Shown here: piece after piece, positions 1 through 5,939 of the stretch
How positions within the stretch are numbered: position 1 is the first letter of the stretch
Layout of the letters: each line of letters begins with the position of its first letter
From: Bacteroidota bacterium
GTDB lineage: Bacteria; Bacteroidota; Bacteroidia; Bacteroidales; UBA1556
Direction of reading: 5' to 3'
NCBI GenBank assembly: GCA_003973505.1
Contig: QNXT01000318.1
Span: forward strand, 1 to 6,764
Length of the DNA: 6,764 nucleotides
Made by a program: the position numbers and the translations under genes
The notes under the pieces: generated by a model
Database searches by the model: none
What the model saw: the letters and a program-made list of their open reading frames with translations, nothing else
What the model was told of the DNA's origin: nothing

Positions 1-216
1 GCATGTAATCCTGCATTTGCCTTAAAATCTATTCAGGCAGAAGATAAAATCGGAACCATCCTCCCATGTAATGTGATGTTGCAAGAGGTAGAAGGTGGAA
101 CCGAAATCGCCATTATCAATCCCATATCCATGGTATCGGGAATCGATAATGAAGAAATGAAAGTCATCGCAGAGCAGATTAATGAGAAAATGAATCGTGT
201 GATTGAGAGTATGTAA
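1..216 (+). CDS. DUF302 domain protein, C-terminal part (5' end outside window)
   Basis: The frame is open from the first base to the TAA at 214-216 and gives 71 residues. It begins with Ala-Cys-Asn-Pro, followed about 20 residues later by Ile-Gly-Thr-Ile-Leu-Pro-Cys-Asn-Val. This ACNP...G-LPCNV pair, then a short beta stretch, an 'NP' turn and a final amphipathic helix (around IAEQINEKMNRVIESM), is the pattern I know from the C-terminal half of DUF302 proteins. Members are small and are often encoded beside metal or redox stress genes; their biochemical role is not settled. The two cysteines (residues 2 and 23 of the fragment) could bind metal or be redox active, but that is inference. The gene lies 91 bases upstream of cusA on the same strand, so co-transcription is possible. 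The N-terminal half and any signal peptide cannot be judged. Confidence 0.8.
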   Translation, partial: ACNPAFALKSIQAEDKIGTILPCNVMLQEVEGGTEIAIINPISMVSGIDNEEMKVIAEQINEKMNRVIESM

Positions 217-239
217 TTGTATTCAAAAATGGATAGCAA

Positions 240-281
240 TTCTAACTCGTAACTTGTAACTCATAACTCGTAACTTGTAAC
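240..281. repeat. Six tandem 7-base repeats (STRR-like heptamer array)
   Basis: Six consecutive heptamers are visible: ttctaac, tcgtaac, ttgtaac, tcataac, tcgtaac, ttgtaac. On the other strand they read as GTTANNA units. Units 2-3 and 5-6 are identical pairs, which suggests amplification of a 14-base or 21-base block. Translated on the minus strand the array gives the heptapeptide-like string MSYKLRV, a by-product of a 7-base period rather than a gene. Similar short tandemly repeated heptamers are known from cyanobacteria and, from memory, Bacteroidota intergenic regions. The array fills almost half of the 91-base gap between the DUF302 gene and cusA. No promoter or terminator could be identified in the rest of this gap. 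Confidence 0.85.
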
Positions 282-307
282 ACATTATCACAATAACACA
301 TAAAATT

Positions 308-3300
308 ATGCTAAACAAAATAATAAGATTCTTCCTCGAAAACAAACTGGTAACCGTTTTGGTATTGGTGAGTTTTATCGCTTGGGGATTGGTTACTTCA
401 CCCTTTGGTTGGGATACCGGGATTTTACCCAGCGACCCTGTGCCTGTGGATGCCATTCCTGATATCGGGGAGAATCAGCAAATCGTATATACCGAATGGC
501 CCGGTCGTTCACCCCAAGATATCGAAGATCAGGTTTCATACCCTTTGACCACGGCTCTTTTGGGAATTCCCGGGGTAAAAACCATTCGTTCCAATTCTAT
601 CTTCGGAGTATCCAGTATTTATTTGATTTTCGACGAGGGAATTGAGTTTTATTGGAGTCGTAGTAGAATATTGGAAAAGTTGAACTCATTGCCTGCGGGA
701 ACCTTACCCGATGGCGTAACTCCCGCTCTTGGTCCCGATGCAACCGCTCTTGGTCAAGTGTATTGGTACACCCTCGAAGGGCGTGACTCGCTTGGCAAAC
801 CTGCCGGTGGTTGGGATCCGCAAGAACTGCGCTCTGTGCAAGATTTCTATGTGAAATATGCCTTGACTTCGGCCAAAGGAGTTTCCGAAGTCGCTTCCAT
901 TGGTGGTTATATCAAAGAATATCAGATTGATATCGACCCCAACGCCATGAAAGCTGCCGGAGTGAGTATCTCTCAAATTATTGGTGCTGTAAAAAAGAGT
1001 AATCTCGATATCGGCGCTCGTACCATTGAGTACAATCGTGCCGAGTATTTGATTCGTGCTTTGGGTTATGTAAAATCGCTCGAAGATCTTGAAGAATCGG
1101 TTGTTTCTGTAAAAAACAATATTCCCATCCGCCTTAAAGATGTGGCCAAGGTGCAGTTTGGACCTGCCACGCGCCGAGGTGGACTTGATAAGGGTGGTGC
1201 TGATGCCGTAGGCGGTGTTGTAGTTGCCCGTTATGGTGCAAACCCTTTGGAAGTAATCAATAATGTGAAAGAGAAAATTGCGGAAATTGAGAAAGGATTA
1301 CCCTCAAAAAAATTGGCTGATGGAACAACTTCCAAAGTAACAATCATTCCATTTTACGATCGCTCGGGATTGATTCATGAGACATTGGGAACATTGGAAG
1401 AGGCTTTATCGCTGGAAATTTTAATTAGTATTATCGTGGTGTTAATCTTAGTTTTTAACCTGCGTGCCTCTTTCCTAATTTCCTCTCTTTTACCCATTGG
1501 TGTATTGATGACTTTTATTGCCATGCGAAAATTTGGTGTCGATGCCAATATTGTTGCCCTATCCGGAATTGCCATTGCCATTGGCGTGATGGTGGATGTG
1601 GGCGTGGTATTTACCGAAAATATTATTCGACATACGGGCTTGCCTCAGAATAAAGGAGCCCAAGGCAAAAAGTTGATGGAAGTGATTTATACCGCTACTA
1701 CTGAGGTGGCTCCTGCGGTAATTACTGCCATTGCTACTACCGTTATTAGCTTTATGCCGGTGTTTGCCATGGAGGCTGCCGAGGGTAAACTGTTTCGCCC
1801 ATTGGCATTTACCAAAACATTTGTAATGCTTTCGGCTATGGTGGTTGGTTTGGTGATTATCCCTGCATTGGCTCATTTTGTTTTTTCCATAAAAGTGGAT
1901 CGTAACAAGATTCGCCAGGCACTGAATATCGCTTTGGCCGCTTCCGGAATTAGCTTTGTGTTTTTTGGACAATACTTCCTTGCTTTTGCTATTGTAGCTG
2001 TGGCCATCAATAATTTCTTTGCCTATCTATGGAAAGAAAGCCATAAGAAATATGTGAACTTTATAAATATTGCAATCATTTTGATTGTTGTAGTAAAATT
2101 CTTAAACCAAGAGTGGATGCCGCTGGGAGCACAGAATAGCGAGTTTATAAACTTTGCTTTTGTGGGAATTATGATAGCCGTAGTACTTGGCTTATTAAGC
2201 ACCATTGTTTACTTCTATCCACGTATTTTGACTTGGGCTTTGAATAATAAATTCAAATTCTTATCGCTGCCCATCTTCGTAATTATATTTGGAATCACCG
2301 CATGGCAGGGATTTGATAAAATGTTTGGCTTTATACCTGATGCTGTGCGTCAAACTGCCGTTTGGAAATCCATCAATAAAACCCTACCCGGTATTGGTAA
2401 AGAGTTTATGCCCTCGCTCGACGAAGGCTCATTCCTCTTGATGCCTACCACCATGCCACACTCTGGCGTTGCCGAGAATTTGGATGTGATTCGTATGGTA
2501 GATAAAAAAGTAAACTCCATTCCCGAAGTGGATAATGTTGTTGGAAAATGGGGTCGTGTGAACTCGGCTCTGGATCCTGCACCCATTTCGATGTACGAAA
2601 ATGTAATTAATTATAAGCCTGAATATATATTGGACGAAAAAGGCTATCGTATGCGCTTTATGACAAATGATGACGGTGCCTATGTATTGGCAGACGGAAC
2701 AACCTTTGATCCTAAAAAAGATAAATTTCGTGCTTTTGATAAAAAGGAATTGGTTGTTGACCCCGATGGAAAATATTTCCGTCAATGGCGTGGTCATATC
2801 AAATCTCCCGATGATATTTGGAAAGAGATTGTAAAGAACTCGAAGATTCCGGGACTAACCTCTGCACCAAAACTGCAACCCATTCAAACGCGTTTGGTGA
2901 TGTTGCAAACAGGTATGCGAGCACCCATGGGAATTAAGGTTTTTGGTCCTGATTTGGAAACCATCGAAAAGGTAGGATTGAAAATTGAAAAGCTATTGAA
3001 GAATGTTGAAGGCGTTTCCCCAAGTTCGGTTTTCGCTGATCGTGTGGTAGGAAAACCCTATATCGAGATAAAAATCAATCGTAAAGCCATTGCGCGTTAC
3101 GGAATTACCATACAAGATTTTCAAACCACCATCAGTTCGGCAATCGGCGGCATGGCTTTATCGTCAACCGTAGAAGGTCGCGAGCGTTATCCCATTCGTT
3201 TGCGCTATGCGCGAGAGTTTCGTGATAATCCTGATGATTTGAAAACGATTTTAATTCCCACAAAATCAGGCGTACAAGTGCCTTTGGGCGAATTAGCAAG

Positions 3301-4177
3301 TATAGAATATACACGAGGCCCTCAGTTGATTAAGAGTGAGAATACTTTCTTGGTAGGTTATGTGATTTTTGATAAAAAATCCAATTATGCCGAGGTTGAT
3401 GTAGTGGAAAATGCTCAAGAGTATTTTGATGCTCGCATTGCCGATGGAACTCTTATCATTCCCCAAGGAGTGAACTATAAATTTACCGGAAATTATGAGA
3501 ATCAAATTCGTGCAACCAAGCGATTGCTGATTGTAATTCCCATTGCCTTATTGGTAATATTCTTAATTCTGTATTTCCAATTCCGTTCGGTGATTGGTGC
3601 CAGCCTGATATTCTCAGGAATATTTGTGGCATTCTCCGGAGGATTTATCATGTTGTGGCTTTATGGCCAACCTTGGTTTATGAATTTCAATATTGGAAAT
3701 ATCCATTTGCAGAGTCTGTTCCAAATTGCCCCCATCAATCTGAGTGTGGCCGTTTGGGTAGGGTTTATCGCCCTCTTTGGTATTGCAACCGACGATGGAG
3801 TATTGATAAGTACTTATATGCAACAAATTTTTGAAGAAAAGAAGCCCGGTACAGTGGCTCAGGTTCGAGCTTATGTTTTAGAAGCGGGTAATAAACGTGT
3901 GCGTCCGGCTATTATGACAACCGCAACAACCCTAATTGCCCTGTTGCCGGTGCTTACTTCAACAGGAAAAGGTTCTGATATTATGGTCCCCATGGCCATC
4001 CCGATTTTTGGAGGAATGGTTATCGCAACCCTAACCATTTTTGTGGTTCCCGTGCTATTTTCATTTTGGCAAGAACGATTGTTAAAAAAGTTACCAGAAG
4101 CTGAAATGGCCACTGAAACTATGGATGCTATCCAAAATACAAATAACGAAGAAATGGAGGCAAACAATGAAAAATAA
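308..4177 (+). CDS. cusA: CusA/CzcA-family heavy-metal RND efflux pump, Cu(I)/Ag(I) type
   Basis: This is the inner-membrane proton-driven pump of a tripartite metal exporter, 1289 residues long. It has TM1 at about 14-31, a first periplasmic domain (about 45-365), a TM cluster (about 368-528), a second periplasmic domain (about 690-1065) and a final TM cluster (about 1072-1252). TM4 reads GIAIAIGVMVDVGVVFTEN (420-438): Asp430 and Glu437 match the E. coli CusA relay residues Asp405 and Glu412, and the AIG-MVD form is that of monovalent-metal pumps, not the DFG form of Zn/Co/Cd pumps. Met712, Met762 and Met865 match the CusA copper-binding triad (573, 623, 672), and Glu764 follows Met762 as in CusA. 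Compared with CusA there are about 114 extra residues between TM4 and the first triad Met, including extra hydrophobic segments (about 538-575, 584-598, 612-635). There are about 54 extra between the second and third Met, and a charged Asn/Glu-rich tail (1260-1289). The start has no clear Shine-Dalgarno, but MLNKIIRFFLENK is a normal family N-terminus. The stop overlaps the tolC start. Confidence 0.96.
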   Translation: MLNKIIRFFLENKLVTVLVLVSFIAWGLVTSPFGWDTGILPSDPVPVDAIPDIGENQQIVYTEWPGRSPQDIEDQVSYPLTTALLGIPGVKTIRSNSIFGVSSIYLIFDEGIEFYWSRSRILEKLNSLPAGTLPDGVTPALGPDATALGQVYWYTLEGRDSLGKPAGGWDPQELRSVQDFYVKYALTSAKGVSEVASIGGYIKEYQIDIDPNAMKAAGVSISQIIGAVKKSNLDIGARTIEYNRAEYLIRALGYVKSLEDLEESVVSVKNNIPIRLKDVAKVQFGPATRRGGLDKGGADAVGGVVVARYGANPLEVINNVKEKIAEIEKGLPSKKLADGTTSKVTIIPFYDRSGLIHETLGTLEEALSLEILISIIVVLILVFNLRASFLISSLLPIGVLMTFIAMRKFGVDANIVALSGIAIAIGVMVDVGVVFTENIIRHTGLPQNKGAQGKKLMEVIYTATTEVAPAVITAIATTVISFMPVFAMEAAEGKLFRPLAFTKTFVMLSAMVVGLVIIPALAHFVFSIKVDRNKIRQALNIALAASGISFVFFGQYFLAFAIVAVAINNFFAYLWKESHKKYVNFINIAIILIVVVKFLNQEWMPLGAQNSEFINFAFVGIMIAVVLGLLSTIVYFYPRILTWALNNKFKFLSLPIFVIIFGITAWQGFDKMFGFIPDAVRQTAVWKSINKTLPGIGKEFMPSLDEGSFLLMPTTMPHSGVAENLDVIRMVDKKVNSIPEVDNVVGKWGRVNSALDPAPISMYENVINYKPEYILDEKGYRMRFMTNDDGAYVLADGTTFDPKKDKFRAFDKKELVVDPDGKYFRQWRGHIKSPDDIWKEIVKNSKIPGLTSAPKLQPIQTRLVMLQTGMRAPMGIKVFGPDLETIEKVGLKIEKLLKNVEGVSPSSVFADRVVGKPYIEIKINRKAIARYGITIQDFQTTISSAIGGMALSSTVEGRERYPIRLRYAREFRDNPDDLKTILIPTKSGVQVPLGELASIEYTRGPQLIKSENTFLVGYVIFDKKSNYAEVDVVENAQEYFDARIADGTLIIPQGVNYKFTGNYENQIRATKRLLIVIPIALLVIFLILYFQFRSVIGASLIFSGIFVAFSGGFIMLWLYGQPWFMNFNIGNIHLQSLFQIAPINLSVAVWVGFIALFGIATDDGVLISTYMQQIFEEKKPGTVAQVRAYVLEAGNKRVRPAIMTTATTLIALLPVLTSTGKGSDIMVPMAIPIFGGMVIATLTIFVVPVLFSFWQERLLKKLPEAEMATETMDAIQNTNNEEMEANNEK
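4156..4160 (+). promoter_or_regulatory. Strong Shine-Dalgarno for the tolC start at 4167
   Basis: GGAGG lies inside the last codons of cusA, six bases before ATG 4167. That ATG sits within ATGAAAAATAA, so the tolC start and the cusA TAA stop (4175-4177) overlap by 11 bases. This arrangement is typical of translational coupling. It is the only proper Shine-Dalgarno in front of any of the gene starts in the window, and it decides in favour of 4167 over the more upstream in-frame ATG at 4125 and over the internal ATG at 4560, which has no comparable site. Confidence 0.75.
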
Positions 4178-5792
4178 TCGAATTATTATAACGAAGAACA
4201 ATTCTTTATTCCAGTGGAATACAAAGATGCAGAAAATAGGTTTAACCAAATATTCCAAGCAGAGTATAGCCCTAGTGGGGCGAAATGATGACATCCAAGG
4301 GATTCATTTTATGGATATAAAGTCTGAACAAAATCTGTTATTGGATAAGTGGGAAACAAAGCATATAAATACAAATTCAATTATTCAGCGGAATACGAAA
4401 ATGCAAAAATTTGGTTTAGCCAAATCCTCCAAGATGAGCATAGCCCCAGAGGGGCGAAATGTTTGTAGCCACGGGATTTATCCCGTGGATGCAAAGTTCA
4501 AACAAAAGCCGCTGGCGGATAATGTTAAACAAAAGAGTACATCTTTATTCCAGCGGAATATGCAGATAATTAAAACCATAGCAGCAAGCCTATTGTTATT
4601 AATATCTATATCAACCTATGCTCAGGACGAATTAAATGGATATCTAAAACAAGCCGCCGAGAATAATCCCGGTTTAAAATACCAATTCAATAATTATATG
4701 GCTTCTTTGGAGCGCGTTGATCAGGTAGCCAGTCTACCCGATCCTCAAATTGCATTTGGTTATTTTATTCTTCCGGTGGAAACCCGTAACGGTCCGCAGA
4801 CATTCAAACTATCGTACAGTCAGATGTTTCCATGGTTTGGAACCCTGAATAATCAGGAAAGTATGACTACTCACGCTGCCAAATCGAATTATGAGAAATT
4901 CGAAGAAGCAAAATCTCAACTATTTCTGGATGTGAAGTCGGCTTATTATCAGCTGTATTATATTCAAAAAAGCCAGCAGATTACCAAGGAGAATATGAAA
5001 ATTTTGGAAACATTCAAAAATATGGCTTTGATAAAAATTGAAGCAGGCAAAGCTTCGGCAGTGGATGAATTGCGTGTGGAGATGCAGTTGGCCGAGTTGG
5101 AGAATAAGCTCCTTTACTTAAACGACCAATGGACTGTAAATACAGTGAAGTTTAACCGTTTGTTGAATGTGCAAAGCAATGCTTTAATTCAAATTCCTGA
5201 TTCGCTTTGGAACGATGATTTTTTATTGAGCTATACCGCTGCATTAGACAGTTTACAAGCCAATAATCATCAATTGCAAAGTTTTGATCACCAAATGGAA
5301 TCTTATCAAAATCAGGAAACGGTAGCCAAGAAAAAGGGAACACCCAATATCTTGCTCGGAGCTGATTATATAGGAATTGGCGACAATGGGTTGAATGCCA
5401 ATAGCGGTAAAGATGCCCTATTTGTAAAGGTGGGAATTACCATTCCCATGTACCGCAAAAAGTACAATGGTGCCATTCGTGAGGCCGCTTTGATGCAGCA
5501 AGTTACCCAAGATCAAAAGATAAATAAGATCAATGCCTTGGAAACACTTTTTGAAAAATCGTGGAGCGATTATTTGGATGCCAAGCGCAGGGTTGATCTC
5601 TATGCAAAGCAAACGGAATTGGCAGAGAAGTCGGTTCGGATTTTACAAAGTGAGTATTCTTCAAAGGGGAAAAACTTTGAAGAGATTCTCCGCATGGAAA
5701 ATGACCTGCTGAAATATGAGTTGGAAACACAAAAAGCTTTGGCCGATAAACAGGCTGCCATAGCATTTTTGGAATATTTAATTGGAAGGTAA
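4167..5792 (+). CDS. TolC/CusC-family outer-membrane efflux protein with repeat-derived N-terminal extension
   Basis: This is the outer-membrane duct of the tripartite pump. From ATG 4167 the product has 541 residues; the recognisable protein begins at Met132 (ATG 4560) and is 410 residues, the usual family size. Residues 132-152 form a classic signal peptide: MQIIKT, a hydrophobic run ASLLLLISIS, then a TYA-Q cleavage site. There is no lipobox cysteine, unlike E. coli CusC. After cleavage come the hallmarks of the outer-membrane efflux repeat: NNPGLKYQFNNY, SLPDPQIAFGYF, SQMFPWFGTL, then long coiled-coil helices (for example DVKSAYYQLYYIQKSQQ and a Glu/Lys/Ala-rich C-terminal helix) in two repeats. 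Residues 1-131 are not TolC sequence: they are basic, Asn/Lys/Gln-rich, and encoded by two diverged palindromic repeat units. The 4167 start is supported by a strong Shine-Dalgarno and overlap with cusA, but a 131-residue leader before a signal peptide should hinder export. So either 4560 is also used, or the leader is removed. Family call is secure; start is uncertain. Confidence 0.9.
   Translation: MKNNRIIITKNNSLFQWNTKMQKIGLTKYSKQSIALVGRNDDIQGIHFMDIKSEQNLLLDKWETKHINTNSIIQRNTKMQKFGLAKSSKMSIAPEGRNVCSHGIYPVDAKFKQKPLADNVKQKSTSLFQRNMQIIKTIAASLLLLISISTYAQDELNGYLKQAAENNPGLKYQFNNYMASLERVDQVASLPDPQIAFGYFILPVETRNGPQTFKLSYSQMFPWFGTLNNQESMTTHAAKSNYEKFEEAKSQLFLDVKSAYYQLYYIQKSQQITKENMKILETFKNMALIKIEAGKASAVDELRVEMQLAELENKLLYLNDQWTVNTVKFNRLLNVQSNALIQIPDSLWNDDFLLSYTAALDSLQANNHQLQSFDHQMESYQNQETVAKKKGTPNILLGADYIGIGDNGLNANSGKDALFVKVGITIPMYRKKYNGAIREAALMQQVTQDQKINKINALETLFEKSWSDYLDAKRRVDLYAKQTELAEKSVRILQSEYSSKGKNFEEILRMENDLLKYELETQKALADKQAAIAFLEYLIGR
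4200..4373 (+). repeat. Palindromic repeat unit A inside the tolC 5' region (degenerate copy)
   Basis: The unit begins with the hairpin TATTCC-AGT-GGAATA (4207-4221), continues with a stretch related to unit B, then has a weakened first palindrome (GCCC-tagt-GGGGC, 4269-4281) and a decayed second palindrome (about 4293-4315, where unit B has a perfect one). In the tolC frame it encodes 58 residues (12-69), starting NSLFQWNTKMQKIGL and containing SIALVGRN. It aligns along its length with unit B, which is 6 bases shorter, so the frame is kept. The decay of the palindromes suggests this is the older copy. In another frame, just after the cusA stop, the same DNA reads FIPVEYKDAENRFNQIF, so the repeat is open in more than one frame. 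Confidence 0.8.
4374..4541 (+). repeat. Palindromic repeat unit B inside the tolC 5' region (intact copy)
   Basis: The unit begins with TATTC-agcg-GAATA (4382-4395) and then carries two perfect palindromes: GCCCC-AGA-GGGGC (4443-4455) and, 13 bases on, CCACGGGA-TTTA-TCCCGTGG (4469-4488). It ends with an imperfect GCC-GCT-GGC element near 4508-4516. It encodes 56 residues in the tolC frame (70-125), beginning NSIIQRNTKMQKFGL and including SIAPEGRN. A third copy of the unit's leading edge (TCTTTATTCCAGCGGAAT, 4542-4559) follows and abuts the ATG of the signal peptide. The layout resembles repetitive extragenic palindromes of the kind mobilised by RAYT (TnpA-REP) transposases; no such transposase is in this window, so that link is inference. 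Confidence 0.82.
4542..4562 (+). repeat. Partial third copy of the repeat edge, abutting the signal-peptide ATG
   Basis: TCTTTATTCCAG-GGAAT recurs here nearly as at 4202-4220, and in diverged form at about 4377-4394. TATTCC (4546-4551) pairs with GGAATA (4555-4560) around an AGC loop, so the A of ATG 4560 is the last base of the stem. This marks the right boundary of the repeat block. The hairpin would partly hide the internal start from free 30S subunits, unless ribosomes arriving from 4167 melt it. Confidence 0.7.
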
Positions 5793-5805
5793 ATTGGGAA
5801 GCTAA

Positions 5806-5852
5806 TTGCCAAAGAGGGGCAATATATTTATAGTCACGGGTTTTAACCCGTG
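5806..5852. repeat. Two-hairpin palindromic element downstream of tolC, related to unit B
   Basis: The first stem is TTGCC (5806-5810) with GGCAA (5818-5822), containing AGAGGGGC as in unit B. The second is CACGGGTT-TT-AACCCGTG (5835-5852), a perfect 8-base stem. The spacing between the two hairpins (about 13-14 bases) and the CACGGG/CCCGTG core match unit B at 4443-4488. The element starts 14 bases after the tolC stop. It has no T-tract, so it is not a convincing intrinsic terminator, though the stems could protect or process the mRNA between tolC and cusB. With units A and B it places the same repeat family on both sides of the tolC body. Confidence 0.78.
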
Positions 5853-5876
5853 GTAAGAAAGAGAAAAGATAATTTA

Positions 5877-5920
5877 GGTTTTGGCGCATGTTTTTGCCCC
5901 GCAAAAACTTTGACAAAACC
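5877..5920. promoter_or_regulatory. Nested inverted repeat in the cusB leader, function unknown
   Basis: An outer 7-base stem, GGTTTTG (5877-5883) with CAAAACC (5914-5920), encloses an inner perfect 8-base stem, GTTTTTGC (5890-5897) with GCAAAAAC (5901-5908), around a CCC loop. A small internal loop of 6 and 5 bases separates the stems. It is unlike the CACGGG-type repeats beside it. It ends 19 bases before the cusB ATG. It could be a second repeat family, an operator, or a leader structure affecting cusB translation. The sequence does not decide between these, and it lacks a following T-run expected of a terminator. Confidence 0.5.
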
Positions 5921-5939
5921 GACTTAAAAAGATAAGAAC

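Noticed and set aside
275..306. Possible promoter TTGTAA ... TAAAAT before cusA
   Set aside because: The spacing is about 20 bases, the first box is part of the heptamer array, and AT-rich sequence gives such matches easily.
223..456. Minus-strand open frame containing MSYKLRVMSYKLRV
   Set aside because: The peptide repeat is only the translation of the 7-base array at 240-281, and the rest lies opposite the cusA start.
1559..1972. Minus-strand open frame of 137 codons, His/Asn/Ser-rich, opposite cusA
   Set aside because: It is a shadow of the strongly conserved cusA frame. Its composition is what the complement of Ala/Ile/Val codons gives, and no domain is recognisable. The same holds for the other minus-strand open frames across the window.
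4125..4166. Alternative upstream tolC start at ATG 4125
   Set aside because: It lies deeper inside cusA with no Shine-Dalgarno in front, whereas ATG 4167 has GGAGG at ideal spacing and overlaps the cusA stop.
4200..4562. CRISPR-like array, because of repeated palindromic units
   Set aside because: There are only two full, strongly diverged units of about 170 bases with no unique spacers, and no cas genes are in the window.
5835..5852. Intrinsic terminator after tolC
   Set aside because: The hairpin is perfect, but it is followed by GGTAAGAAAG rather than a T-run, and the same palindrome occurs inside the tolC frame, so a repeat element explains it better.
5875..5883. Bacteroidota-type -7 promoter box (TAnnTTTG) before cusB, seen as TAGGTTTTG
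   Set aside because: It is one base off the consensus, has no TTG-type -33 element at the right distance, and overlaps the outer stem of the nested inverted repeat.
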